From Flavobacteriales bacterium (GTDB lineage Bacteria; Bacteroidota; Bacteroidia; Flavobacteriales_F; PHOS-HE28), in the NCBI GenBank assembly GCA_016699575.1, contig CP064979.1, positions 4,415,216 through 4,479,215 of the forward strand: a stretch of 64,000 nt of DNA, given 5' to 3'. The notes under the pieces are model-generated. The model saw only the letters and a list, made by a program, of their open reading frames with translations, did not search any database and was not told where the DNA came from. Positions 17,522-26,221 of the stretch are shown here, in pieces. The position numbers and the translations under genes are program-made. Within the stretch, counting starts at the first letter, position 1, and each line of letters starts with the position of its first letter.

Positions 17522-19336
17522 ATGAAACGAACCCTACGCAATGGTGCACTTGCTTTCGGCGTGCTCGCCGCTGGTGCGGTCACTGCGCAAACGCGGTACA
17601 TCGATGAGGTGTTCACCGACGCGGAGATCACGGTGACCAGCAACGTTATTTACGGTACCAACATCGATTTCCTCCGCAGCGTTTTCACCCAGCCCGCCAT
17701 TTACGGGCCCGAGATCGTGCAGCTGCAGACCTTGGTGAGCACGCAACAACCGATCCCGGCTGACTTCTATAGCCCCGACACGAACCTGACCAAGGTGAAG
17801 GTGACGGACCTGAGGATGGACGTTTACCAACCCGACCAGGGCGTGGACACCGTAGCTGCACGCCCGGTGATCCTGTACCTGCACACGGGCAACCTGCTCC
17901 CGCCGCCCTTCAATGGCAGCCCGAACGGCTTGAGGACCGATAGCTGTGCCGTAGTGGCCTGCCAGAAGCTCGCGAAACGCGGTTACGTGGCCATCAGCGT
18001 GTCCTACCGCGGTGGTTGGAACCCGCTGGGTGCGACCGTGCAAGTACGCCGAGGCACCCTGCTGAACGCGGTGTACCGAGCCATCCATGACGTGAAGCAG
18101 TGCACCCGCACCCTTCGTGCGGATGCAGCCGGTTCGAACTTATACGCCATCAACCCGGACAAGTTGACCGTTTGGGGCGAAGGCACCGGTGGCTACATCG
18201 CATTGGCCGACGCCACCATGGACGACCCCGCTGAACTGTTCGTTCCCAAGTTCCGCCCCAACCCGTTCGATCCCACGATCAGTTACATCGACACGAACCT
18301 GGTGGGCAACCTTGAGGGCTTGAACGGACAATTGGCCCTGTACCGGGACAATGGCTTCAGCACCGAGGTGAACATGTGCGTGAACATGGGCGGCGCGCTC
18401 GCCGATACGACTTGGTTGGAGCAGGGTGATGTTCCCATGGTGAGCATGCACACCGTGCGCGACGACTTCGCACCCTTCGAGTACGGCTTGGTGATCGTGC
18501 CCACCACGAACGAGGAGGTCGTGGATGTCCCTGGCCCGAACAAGTTCATCCCGTTGGCCGTGAGCTACGGTAACAATGCTTCGTTCGAGAACCTCAGCAA
18601 CGACCCCATCACCGCTGCGGCCCGTGCTCTCTACGGCACGACTTGGGACCGTTTCGGTGACGGCGGCGCACCCACCACGGTGACCATCGCGAACGCTGAA
18701 GGGCTGTACCCCTTCGTTCGCGACCTGCGTCCATGGAAGGCCAATGAAGCAAGCCCCTGGCAGTGGTGGGACCAGAGCAGCATCCTTGCGCAACAGATCG
18801 TGGATCCCGGTCCCCCTCCTGTAACTGCCAACCAGGCCAGCCTGTTGAGCAACCCGGACATGACGAGCGCGAAAGGCCGTGCCTACTTGGATACTTGCAT
18901 AGGCTACGCAGCCCCACGCATCGTTTGCGCACTTCAACTGGGTCCTTGCGCCTTGGGCACGCCTGATTGCCTCGGTGTGATCGACGGACCCGATGTGCCC
19001 GGCCAACCCTGCGATGATGGCAACGCGAACACGGTGAACGATTCGTGGACGGTGAACTGCGACTGCATCGGCCAGCCCATCGGCATCAACGAACCCGCCG
19101 CCGCAGCCGCCTTGGTGCTCGCTCCGAACCCCGCGCAGGACGTATTGCGCATCAGCAGCCCGGCCGGTAAAGTGCTCGGCTACACGGTGCATGCCACCGA
19201 CGGCCGCCTGATCCACAACGCCAGCGTGAACACGAACAGCATCATGCTGGAGCGTGGTAACCTGGAGAGCGGCAGCTACTTCATAACGCTGCAGTTCGCT
19301 GACGGCCGTGCGGTGCGCCGTGTTGTGTTCAACTAG
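17522..19336 (+). CDS. secreted esterase-like protein with T9SS domain, catalytic Ser apparently replaced
   Basis: A 604-residue protein with a signal peptide (MKRTLRNGALAFGVLAAGAVTAQ). Residues about 100-450 resemble a carboxylesterase-type alpha/beta hydrolase: VDTVAARPVILYLHTGNLLP (oxyanion region), CQKLAKRGYVAISVSYRGGW, and the elbow region KLTVWGEGTGGYIALAD. In active relatives the elbow reads GESAGG; here Gly221 takes the place of the nucleophile serine. The last 80 residues, starting near ALVLAPNPAQDVLRISSPAG, form a T9SS type A sorting domain. It may be a non-catalytic binding protein, or use another residue. It lies 90 bases after the TonB receptor and has its own terminator. Confidence 0.8.
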   Translation: MKRTLRNGALAFGVLAAGAVTAQTRYIDEVFTDAEITVTSNVIYGTNIDFLRSVFTQPAIYGPEIVQLQTLVSTQQPIPADFYSPDTNLTKVKVTDLRMDVYQPDQGVDTVAARPVILYLHTGNLLPPPFNGSPNGLRTDSCAVVACQKLAKRGYVAISVSYRGGWNPLGATVQVRRGTLLNAVYRAIHDVKQCTRTLRADAAGSNLYAINPDKLTVWGEGTGGYIALADATMDDPAELFVPKFRPNPFDPTISYIDTNLVGNLEGLNGQLALYRDNGFSTEVNMCVNMGGALADTTWLEQGDVPMVSMHTVRDDFAPFEYGLVIVPTTNEEVVDVPGPNKFIPLAVSYGNNASFENLSNDPITAAARALYGTTWDRFGDGGAPTTVTIANAEGLYPFVRDLRPWKANEASPWQWWDQSSILAQQIVDPGPPPVTANQASLLSNPDMTSAKGRAYLDTCIGYAAPRIVCALQLGPCALGTPDCLGVIDGPDVPGQPCDDGNANTVNDSWTVNCDCIGQPIGINEPAAAAALVLAPNPAQDVLRISSPAGKVLGYTVHATDGRLIHNASVNTNSIMLERGNLESGSYFITLQFADGRAVRRVVFN

Positions 19337-19359
19337 GTCATAACTCCTTCACGGGAAAA

Positions 19360-19386
19360 GGGCTCCGCCATGCGGGGCCCTTTTTC
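19360..19386 (+). terminator. rho-independent terminator
   Basis: A 9-bp stem (GGGCTCCGC with GCGGGGCCC, one G-T pair) with a CAT loop, followed by TTTTTCTTT. It ends the esterase-like gene and lies directly before the start codon of murQ. Confidence 0.8.
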
Positions 19387-19396
19387 TTTGTGCATC

Positions 19397-20203
19397 ATGC
19401 AACGCATAACCGAGCAACCCAGCAACCACGACCACCTCGAGAAGAAGAGCACGGAAGAACTGCTGCGCGGGATCAACGCCGAAGACAGCAAGGTTGCGGC
19501 CGCCGTGCAGGCGACCATCCCGTCCATCCTTCCGCTCGTGGATGCCATTGCCGAACGCATCGTGCGGGGTGGCCGGTTGTTCTATATGGGGGCCGGCACG
19601 AGCGGCCGTTTGGGCATCGTGGACGCCAGCGAGTGCCCGCCCACGTTCGGTGTGCCGCACGGCATGGTCATGGGCCTTATTGCAGGCGGCGACAGCGCTA
19701 TCCGCAAAGCCGTGGAATTTGCGGAGGACGATACCGCGCAAGGCTGGAAAGACCTTCAGGAACACGCTATCGGCCAGGACGATACTGTGATCGGCATCGC
19801 AGCCAGCGGCTCCACGCCCTACGTCATCGGAGCGTTGAAAGCGTGCAACGAAGCAGGTATCCTTACCGGGTGCATCACATGCAATCCGGGCAGCCCCGTA
19901 ACTCAAGTGGCGAAGCACCCGGTGGTTGCGGTCGTGGGACCGGAGTACGTAACGGGTAGCACGCGCATGAAAAGCGGCACCGCTCAGAAACTGATCCTGA
20001 ACATGATCAGCACAAGTGTGATGATCAAGTTGGGCCGTGTGAAGGGCAACCGCATGGTGGACATGCAGCTGAGCAATAACAAGCTCATCGACCGGGGCAC
20101 CCGGATGGTGATGGAAGGCTTGGGCGTGGATTACGCCAAAGCGAACGAACTACTGAAGGTGCACGGAAGCGTTCGGAAGGCCGTGGAAGCCTGGGCGAAG
20201 TGA
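19397..20203 (+). CDS. murQ: N-acetylmuramic acid 6-phosphate etherase
   Basis: A 268-residue SIS-domain enzyme that cleaves the lactyl ether of MurNAc-6-phosphate to GlcNAc-6-phosphate and lactate in cell-wall recycling. Signatures include ITEQPSNHDHLEKKSTEELL, FYMGAGTSGRLGIVDASECP with the expected catalytic glutamate (Glu79), GIAASGSTPYVIGAL, and GPEYVTGSTRMKSGTAQKL. The length is slightly shorter than E. coli MurQ, but all conserved blocks are present. No transport or AnmK gene is adjacent. The start codon lies close behind the terminator hairpin of the previous gene, so its own promoter must lie near or within that hairpin. Confidence 0.95.
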   Translation: MQRITEQPSNHDHLEKKSTEELLRGINAEDSKVAAAVQATIPSILPLVDAIAERIVRGGRLFYMGAGTSGRLGIVDASECPPTFGVPHGMVMGLIAGGDSAIRKAVEFAEDDTAQGWKDLQEHAIGQDDTVIGIAASGSTPYVIGALKACNEAGILTGCITCNPGSPVTQVAKHPVVAVVGPEYVTGSTRMKSGTAQKLILNMISTSVMIKLGRVKGNRMVDMQLSNNKLIDRGTRMVMEGLGVDYAKANELLKVHGSVRKAVEAWAK

Positions 20204-20204
20204 A

Positions 20205-20828
20205 CTAGCGGGGCAGTGCGGCGAGGATGGCCTTCACGCTCATGCGCTCCTTGTAGTCCTCTTCGAAGTGCATCGCCGCGATCCGGCCATCACTGCCGAT
20301 GACGAACGTGGCCGGCACAGGCAGCACGCCGTCAGTGTTTCCGTTGGATCCGTCCACGTTGATCCCGACGAGCTTCAACCGCTTCTTCTTCTTTGCGTCC
20401 ATGAAGTATGCAGTACCGTACGCGCACATGATGGAATAACCGGAATCGTGCACCACGCCGAAGGTGGCTCCGCTCTTGCGGATGATGTCCTCGGAACTCT
20501 CCGGCAATTCAGGTGAAACGGCGACCACCGTTGCGTTCCGGTCGAGCAACAGTTGCAAACTGTCCTGCAAATGGCTCATGTGCTTGTTGCAGTACGGGCA
20601 CCAAGCGCCGCGGTAGAAGACCAGCACCACGGGTCCTTTGGCAAGCGCCTGTCCAAGCCGGAGCGTATCGCCATGGTTATCCGTCGCCGTGAACAGTGGA
20701 GCTGAATCCCCTACCCTCAGTTCCGCAACGCTATCGCACGGGTGGCCTATTGAAATGGGTTCTTGGCCCGCAATTCCAAAAGCATGGACCAACAAAGAGC
20801 AACTGATCAGGAGCCGCAGCATAGCCAT
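20205..20828 (-). CDS. secreted peroxiredoxin-like (AhpC/TSA) protein
   Basis: A 207-residue thioredoxin-fold protein with a signal peptide (LLISCSLLVHAFGIAGQ). It carries the AhpC/TSA pattern: VGDSAPLFTATDNHGDTLRL, VLVFYRGAWCPYCNKHMSHL with Cys77 and Cys80 (a CPYC pair), and PVPATFVIGSDGRIAAMHFE. The two spaced cysteines suggest a thiol reductase or bacterioferritin-comigratory-type peroxidase in the periplasm. It lies nine bases from the next minus-strand gene upstream and may be co-transcribed with it and with dnaB. Confidence 0.8.
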   Translation of the reverse strand: MAMLRLLISCSLLVHAFGIAGQEPISIGHPCDSVAELRVGDSAPLFTATDNHGDTLRLGQALAKGPVVLVFYRGAWCPYCNKHMSHLQDSLQLLLDRNATVVAVSPELPESSEDIIRKSGATFGVVHDSGYSIMCAYGTAYFMDAKKKKRLKLVGINVDGSNGNTDGVLPVPATFVIGSDGRIAAMHFEEDYKERMSVKAILAALPR

Positions 20829-20837
20829 TAATGTTCT

Positions 20838-22160
20838 TCAGGTCTTCTGCTTCTTCTTGCGCGCCGCGGGGAAGAGTATGTTGTTCAGGATGAGCCGGTA
20901 GCCGCTGCTGTTGGGGTGCAGGCTCAGGTCGGTCGGCGGGTCGCCCACCATGTGCTGGTAGTCTTCCGGGTCGTGACCTCCGTAGAACGTCCACTGACCA
21001 AGGGCATACTCACCGTGGATGTACTTCACGGTGCCTTGGGCCTTGTTCTCGCCCATCACGAGCACGTCGCTCTTCACCATCTGCTTGCGGAACGCCGTGG
21101 TCTGTCCCATGAAGCCCTTGATGACCTGCTCGTGGCTCTGGCACAGCATGGCCGGCACCACATCCCACTTGGCACTGAAGTCGAACAGCGTGAAGAAGTC
21201 GCGCTCTTGCCCGATAGAGCCATGGATGTCGGTAGCGTCGATGTTGCTGAACTCGTACACCGCCGGGTTCATCTCCAACAGGAAATCCTTGAAGGCGAGC
21301 GAGCGGGAGTAGTCTACCTTCTGCTGGCTGGCCGGATCGGCCGGATCACCGTCGAACATCTCAGCGCAGATGTCCACGCCCTCGGCCGCCAGCGCAATGT
21401 CGTAGCTGTCCGTGCCGCTGCACATGGTGAAGAGATAACCGCCACCGGCCACATAATCCCGGATGCGCGTTGCCACGCCCAATTTCATTTGGCTCACCTT
21501 CGCGAACCCGAGCCGTTGCGCCATCTCCTCGCTTTCGCGCTGTTGCTCCTGGTACCATGCGGCGTTGCGGTAGTTGCGCCAGAACTTGCCGTACTGCCCG
21601 GTGAAGTCCTCGTGGTGCAGGTGCAACCAGTCGTAAAGCGGCAGTTTACCAGCGATCACTTCTTCGTCGTAGATCCGTTCGTAGGGGATCTCCGCATAGG
21701 TCATCACCAGGGCAACGGCATCGTCCCACGGCTGGAAACTGCCGGGTGCGTACACGGCGATCTTCGGTGCCTTCTCCAGTTTCACCACTTCCATGTTGGC
21801 CTCGGGGTCGGAGATCTCCATGAGGATCGCATTCGCTTGGCCGTCAGCGATCACCTGATACGTAACCCCGCGCACGATGCACTCCTGCTCGATGGTCTTC
21901 AAGTGGTCGATCATGAAGCTGCCACCACGGTAGTTCAGCAGCCATTCCACCTCCAACCCCTGTGTCAGCGTCCAGTAGGCGATGCCGTAGGACTTGAGGT
22001 GGTCCTTCTGCGTTTCGTCCATGGGCAGCAGCAGCTTGGTGGCCGACGCGTTGCCTGAAAGCAGGAACAAAAGCAGGACAGCGAGCGCGTTACAAACGCG
22101 TTTCCCGAAGGTCCGCGTTGCAAACGCGGACCGGCAAAGCCTAGAACGGTGCAATGTCAT
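20838..22160 (-). CDS. conserved secreted Bacteroidota protein, often mislabelled asparagine synthetase B
   Basis: A 440-residue protein with a signal peptide-like start (NALAVLLLFLLSGNASA) followed by ATKLLLPMDETQKDHLKSYG and LEVEWLLNYRGGSFM. From memory, close relatives in Bacteroidota are labelled asparagine synthetase B, yet neither the glutaminase nor the ATP pyrophosphatase motifs of AsnB are visible. The middle part (KIAVYAPGSFQPWDDAVALV, VAGGGYLFTMCSGTDSYDIA) resembles glutamine-amidotransferase-like or ThuA-like flavodoxin folds. The true function is unknown. The start at 22160 overlaps the dnaB 3' end by 20 bases; an ATG at 22178 is an alternative. Confidence 0.65.
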   Translation of the reverse strand: MTLHRSRLCRSAFATRTFGKRVCNALAVLLLFLLSGNASATKLLLPMDETQKDHLKSYGIAYWTLTQGLEVEWLLNYRGGSFMIDHLKTIEQECIVRGVTYQVIADGQANAILMEISDPEANMEVVKLEKAPKIAVYAPGSFQPWDDAVALVMTYAEIPYERIYDEEVIAGKLPLYDWLHLHHEDFTGQYGKFWRNYRNAAWYQEQQRESEEMAQRLGFAKVSQMKLGVATRIRDYVAGGGYLFTMCSGTDSYDIALAAEGVDICAEMFDGDPADPASQQKVDYSRSLAFKDFLLEMNPAVYEFSNIDATDIHGSIGQERDFFTLFDFSAKWDVVPAMLCQSHEQVIKGFMGQTTAFRKQMVKSDVLVMGENKAQGTVKYIHGEYALGQWTFYGGHDPEDYQHMVGDPPTDLSLHPNSSGYRLILNNILFPAARKKKQKT

Positions 22161-23697
22161 CGTCTCCCCCGAAATCACTGTTCATCTTCGATGGACGCGT
22201 GACCGTTTGAGGTTGACCAAAGGTACCACCGGACACGCCGCCATCGCCGAGCCCTTGCCCGCCGCCCGGTGTGAACCCACCGAAATCGGTGGTCTCCAGG
22301 TCGGCGAACTTGGCCAGGTCAGCAATAAAACGCAGCAGCACGTTGTCCAGTGCGCCGTTACGATGTTTTGCAATAATGACCTCCCCTACGCCCAGCGTGC
22401 TGCCGTAGTGGTCTTCGTAGATCTTGTAGTACTCGGGGCGGTAGAGGAAGCACACCAGGTCGGCGTCCTGCTCAATGGCGCCTGACTCGCGCAGGTCGCT
22501 CAGTTGCGGGCGCTTATCGCCACCGCGGGTCTCCACGGCGCGGCTCAACTGGCTCAATGCGATGATGGGCACGTCCAGTTCCTTGGCGATGCTCTTGATG
22601 CTGCGGCTGATGCTGCTGATCTCCTGTTCCCGGTTGCCGCTGCGGTTGTCGCCGCCTGCGGTCATCAGTTGCAGGTAATCGATGACGATCAGCTCCACGT
22701 TGTGCTGGCTCTTCAGGCGGCGGCACTTGGCGCGCAGTTCGAAGATGTTCAGCGCTGGGGTATCGTCGATGAAGATGGGCGCCTTGTCCAGGCGCGCCAT
22801 GTGGTGGTGCAGCAATTGGAACTCGCTGTCGGAGAGGTCGCCCTTGCGGAGCTTCTCACTGCTGATGCCGGCCTCACTGGCCATAAGACGGGTGACGAGC
22901 TGCGTACTGCTCATCTCCAGGCTGAAGAGCGCCACGGCCTTCTTGTGCTCCACGGCAATGTTGCGCGCCATGCTCAGCACGAAGGCGGTTTTACCCATAC
23001 CGGGCCGCGCCGCCACGATGATCATATCGCTCTTCTGCCAGCCCGCTGTGAGCTTGTCCAGCTTCGCAAAACCCGTGGGCACACCGCTCACGCCGCCGGT
23101 GTTGTTCTTGGCGTGTTCGATCTGCTCAATGGCACCGCGGAGCAGGTCGCTCATCGGCTCGTAGTTGCGCTTCAGGTTGCCGCTGGTGATGGCGTACAGG
23201 TCCTGCTCGGCCTTGTCCAGCAGATCGAAGACGTCGCTGGTGTCGTCGTACGCGTCGCGTGTGGTTTCGGCGCTGATGCGGATGAGCTCGCGCAGGATGT
23301 GCTTCTGGCTGATGATGCGCGCGTGGTAGGCCACGTTGGCGCTGCTGGCCACCTTGTTGGTGAGCTGGCTGATGTAGTAGGGTCCGCCGACGATGTCCAG
23401 ATCGCCGCTCTTGCGCAACGCCTGTGTCACCGTAAGGATGTCGATGGGCTGGTCGTCGCGGAAGAGGTTCTGGATACCGGTGAAGATGCGCTTGTGCGCT
23501 TCAACGTAGAAGCTCTCCGGCTGCAGGATGTCGATGGCCTCGTTCACCGCATTGCGCTCGAGCATCATGGCGCCGAGCACGGCCTGTTCGAGGTCGGGTG
23601 CCTGGGGCGGCAGTTTGCCGGCCTCCAGCGCAGTATCAAGGAGCGAGCTGGCAGTGCGCCGCTTGCGATCGTTCCGTGTTTGTGAAGTCTCAGCCAT
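22141..23697 (-). CDS. dnaB: replicative DNA helicase
   Basis: A 518-residue hexameric helicase that unwinds DNA at the replication fork. The N-terminal domain (residues about 30-180, PPQAPDLEQAVLGAMMLERN, QPESFYVEAHKRIFTGIQNL) is followed by the RecA-like domain with Walker A GMGKT (233-237), Walker B VELIVIDYLQLM, and the arginine-finger region SDLRESGAIEQDAD. The C-terminus has a Gly/Asp-rich tail ending DDDIAPF. There is no intein. It stands far from any visible origin features. A TACATTCG box lies about 50 bases upstream of the ATG. Confidence 0.97.
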   Translation of the reverse strand: MAETSQTRNDRKRRTASSLLDTALEAGKLPPQAPDLEQAVLGAMMLERNAVNEAIDILQPESFYVEAHKRIFTGIQNLFRDDQPIDILTVTQALRKSGDLDIVGGPYYISQLTNKVASSANVAYHARIISQKHILRELIRISAETTRDAYDDTSDVFDLLDKAEQDLYAITSGNLKRNYEPMSDLLRGAIEQIEHAKNNTGGVSGVPTGFAKLDKLTAGWQKSDMIIVAARPGMGKTAFVLSMARNIAVEHKKAVALFSLEMSSTQLVTRLMASEAGISSEKLRKGDLSDSEFQLLHHHMARLDKAPIFIDDTPALNIFELRAKCRRLKSQHNVELIVIDYLQLMTAGGDNRSGNREQEISSISRSIKSIAKELDVPIIALSQLSRAVETRGGDKRPQLSDLRESGAIEQDADLVCFLYRPEYYKIYEDHYGSTLGVGEVIIAKHRNGALDNVLLRFIADLAKFADLETTDFGGFTPGGGQGLGDGGVSGGTFGQPQTVTRPSKMNSDFGGDDDIAPF

Positions 23698-23745
23698 ACC
23701 TATGATGACAGCTGCCGGGTGGGGATGCGGCCGCTGGAAGGGGCG

Positions 23746-23753
23746 CGAATGTA
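23746..23753 (-). promoter_or_regulatory. -7-like promoter box TACATTCG before dnaB
   Basis: This matches TA-N2-TTTG with one change. A TTTC lies 18 bases upstream, a plausible -33 element. It leaves a leader of about 45 bases before the dnaB ATG. Confidence 0.45.
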
Positions 23754-23862
23754 GAGTCGATGATTTCCCATGAAAGGTAACGTGGTCTTCATCCGTTCAC
23801 CACATACCAACAATGCCGCTTGTTCACATGTTCTTCGCTGCATCCGCAGCAGGCCACCAGCG

Positions 23863-23870
23863 TACCTTTC
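23863..23870 (+). promoter_or_regulatory. -7-like promoter box TACCTTTC
   Basis: It ends five bases before the ATG of the lipoprotein gene at 23876, so the transcript would start at or next to the start codon. Confidence 0.4.
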
Positions 23871-23875
23871 CGCCG

Positions 23876-25168
23876 ATGCGCTATCAACATTGCTTGCTGG
23901 TCGTGGGTTGCAGCGCGGCGCTCCTCGGCTCATGCAAGAAGGACAAGGAAAGCGGCCCGCCCGTGGTGACGATCACCGCCCCGGGCAATGGCCTCTCCGT
24001 CAGCGTGCCGGACACCTTCTTCATCAGCGCCTCGGCCACCGACGACGGCGGCGACCACATCGAGCTGAGCATGGTGGTGGTGGACGCGAACGGGATACCG
24101 ATCGGGCCAACCATCATCCGCAGTGGAAGCAATGGTTCAGTAAGCGCTAACGAACTTTATCCGGTGGTGGGCGATCGGATCATCAGTGGACCGCACACCC
24201 TTCGTGTCGCGGCCATGGACGGAGAGCACACCACATTGGCCTTCCGCAGCATCAACGTTGTTGGTGCCCCGTTGAGGTTCAGGGCCTTGCTGGCACCCAT
24301 GTCCGATGGAACAGTTCACAAGCTGGACAGTGTGTTCACGGCATCCACCTTGGGTTCGTTCGCTCAGGAAGTGAACGACGCGGCCGTCAGCTCCTGGCAA
24401 CAGATGATCTACCTGAGCGGAGGGAACACCGGGCCTTGCACGGCCGTGGACGTCAACACCGGGCTCGTGCGATGGTCATTGCCCAACAACAACACCCAGG
24501 GCAGTCCGTACTTCACGTATTGCACCACCACGAACAGTGACACGCGGCTATTGGTTGGCCGCAACAACGGCTCATTTGCCACGGTGAGCAGTGCGCATGG
24601 CGGCGGGCTGACCACCTTCCAATTGCAAAGCGGCTATCGACCGACCGTGGGGCTGATGACCGAGCAGTACACCATCAGCGAGCAGCGGCACGAGGTGTTG
24701 GGCAATAGCGTCATCTCGGTGCACACGCTCTGGAGCAGCGATCTGCAGGCCGTTGACCCGGTCGATCAGCAGGTGGTTGCCATGTTCGACCGGTCGAGCT
24801 CGCACATGCTGGTCTTCGGCAACCGCAATGGCGAAGGCGTGGTGGAAGACCGGAACATCCTGCAGGGGGGTGGTTTCGAGCCGCACATCTTCACCCAAGG
24901 CGAGCTGCGCGCTGCCGTTCAATTGAACAACAACACGTACGTCATCGCATTACCGAACAGCATTGTACGGTACACCTACAACCCTGACCAACTGAGCCAG
25001 ATCAGCACTCTGGCCGTTGACCACCTGGCCTACGATGCCGCAGGTGGTCGCCTGTTCGCTTGCGCCGGCAATACACTGCATGTCCTTGACCCGGTGACCG
25101 GGTCCAGTGCCGGCACAATCACGCTCCCGGCAGCGCCAGTGGGACTGCTCGTGCTGCTCAACCGCTGA
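23876..25168 (+). CDS. hypothetical lipoprotein
   Basis: A 430-residue protein with a lipoprotein signal (lipobox ALLGSC, then KKDKESG). Residues about 28-125 resemble an Ig-like domain (PVVTITAPGNGLSVSVPDTF, ISGPHTLRVAAMDGEHTTLA). The rest has repeating strand patterns suggestive of a beta-propeller (VDVNTGLVRW, RLFACAGNTLHVLDPVTGSS). It would sit on the outer membrane or periplasmic face. No enzyme motif is visible. Its gene is divergent from dnaB and convergent with accA. Confidence 0.7.
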   Translation: MRYQHCLLVVGCSAALLGSCKKDKESGPPVVTITAPGNGLSVSVPDTFFISASATDDGGDHIELSMVVVDANGIPIGPTIIRSGSNGSVSANELYPVVGDRIISGPHTLRVAAMDGEHTTLAFRSINVVGAPLRFRALLAPMSDGTVHKLDSVFTASTLGSFAQEVNDAAVSSWQQMIYLSGGNTGPCTAVDVNTGLVRWSLPNNNTQGSPYFTYCTTTNSDTRLLVGRNNGSFATVSSAHGGGLTTFQLQSGYRPTVGLMTEQYTISEQRHEVLGNSVISVHTLWSSDLQAVDPVDQQVVAMFDRSSSHMLVFGNRNGEGVVEDRNILQGGGFEPHIFTQGELRAAVQLNNNTYVIALPNSIVRYTYNPDQLSQISTLAVDHLAYDAAGGRLFACAGNTLHVLDPVTGSSAGTITLPAAPVGLLVLLNR

Positions 25169-25171
25169 GGG

Positions 25172-26158
25172 CTACTTCACTTTCCCGAGGGATCGGGAGG
25201 AGGACGTTTGCACTACGCCCATATCGCAGAACTTCTTCACGCGGCGTTCCACGAGCTTCTCGGCATCGGTCTTCACCAGTTTGTCGAGGTGTTTGATCAC
25301 CTCGGCCTTCACAATGGCGCACGCACCATCAATGTCGGCATGTGCACCACCCACCGGTTCGGGGATGATGCCGTCGATGAGCTTGTTCGCAAGCATGTCC
25401 TCTGCGGTGAGCTTCAGCGCCTTGGCCGCCTGCTCCTTGAAGTCCCAGCTGCGCCAGAGGATCGATGAGCATGACTCGGGGGAGATCACACTGTACCAGG
25501 TGTTCTCCATCATCAGCACCTTGTCGCCAATGCCGATGCCGAGCGCACCGCCGCTGGCGCCTTCGCCGATGATGACGCAGATGATGGGCACCTTCAGTTG
25601 AACCATCTCAAAGAGGTTCCGTGCGATCGCCTCACCCTGCCCGCGTTCCTCGGCCTCCAGGCCCGGGAATGCGCCGGGGGTATCAATGAAGGTTACCACC
25701 GGCTTGTTGAACTTCTCGGCGAGCTTCATCAAACGCAGGGCCTTGCGGTAGCCCTCCGGGTTCGCCATACCGAAGTTGCGGTACTGCCGCATCTTGGTGT
25801 TGATGCCCTTCTGTTGGCCGATGAACATCACCGTGCGGCCCTCCACCAGACCGAAGCCGCCCACCATGGCCTTGTCGTCCTTCACCGTCCGGTCGCCGTG
25901 CAGTTCGATGAACGAACCGTCGGTCATCTTGTCGATGTACTTCAGCGTGTACGGCCGATCGGGATGCCGGCTCACTTGCACACGCTCCCACGGCGTGAGC
26001 TTGCTATAGATCTCCTTGCGTGCGGCCGACAGTTTCTTCTCCAGGTCTTTCAATGTTGGAGCGACATCCACCTGGCCGTTGGCCGCCACTTCCTTGAGCT
26101 TCTCGATCTGCTCGATGATGTTCTGGATGGGCTTCTCGAATTCGAGGAAGGTCTGCAT
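25172..26158 (-). CDS. accA: acetyl-CoA carboxylase carboxyltransferase subunit alpha
   Basis: A 328-residue subunit that, with AccD, transfers the carboxyl group from biotin carboxyl carrier protein to acetyl-CoA, giving malonyl-CoA for fatty acid synthesis. Signatures include FLEFEKPIQNIIEQIEKLKE, YIDKMTDGSFIELHGDRTVK, MRQYRNFGMANPEGYRKALR, TFIDTPGAFPG, EERGQGEAIARNL, and ISPESCSSILWRS. The length is typical. No accD is nearby. A TACATTCG box lies about 20 bases before the ATG. Its 3' end almost touches that of the convergent lipoprotein gene. Confidence 0.97.
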   Translation of the reverse strand: MQTFLEFEKPIQNIIEQIEKLKEVAANGQVDVAPTLKDLEKKLSAARKEIYSKLTPWERVQVSRHPDRPYTLKYIDKMTDGSFIELHGDRTVKDDKAMVGGFGLVEGRTVMFIGQQKGINTKMRQYRNFGMANPEGYRKALRLMKLAEKFNKPVVTFIDTPGAFPGLEAEERGQGEAIARNLFEMVQLKVPIICVIIGEGASGGALGIGIGDKVLMMENTWYSVISPESCSSILWRSWDFKEQAAKALKLTAEDMLANKLIDGIIPEPVGGAHADIDGACAIVKAEVIKHLDKLVKTDAEKLVERRVKKFCDMGVVQTSSSRSLGKVK

Positions 26159-26177
26159 GGTGCGCTGCTGGGAAGGG

Positions 26178-26185
26178 CGAATGTA
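26178..26185 (-). promoter_or_regulatory. -7-like promoter box TACATTCG before accA
   Basis: Identical to the box before dnaB and before the first desaturase. It ends 19 bases before the accA start codon. Confidence 0.45.
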
Positions 26186-26221
26186 GAAGGCGGTGGCAAC
26201 GTGGCGCGGGCCGTCGGTGGC

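Noticed and set aside
14513..19336. SusCD-type glycan uptake locus
   Set aside because: The TonB receptor is not followed by a SusD-like gene; the next gene is an esterase-like T9SS protein.
22504..23685. Long antisense frame opposite dnaB
   Set aside because: DnaB on the other strand has every family motif; this frame has none.
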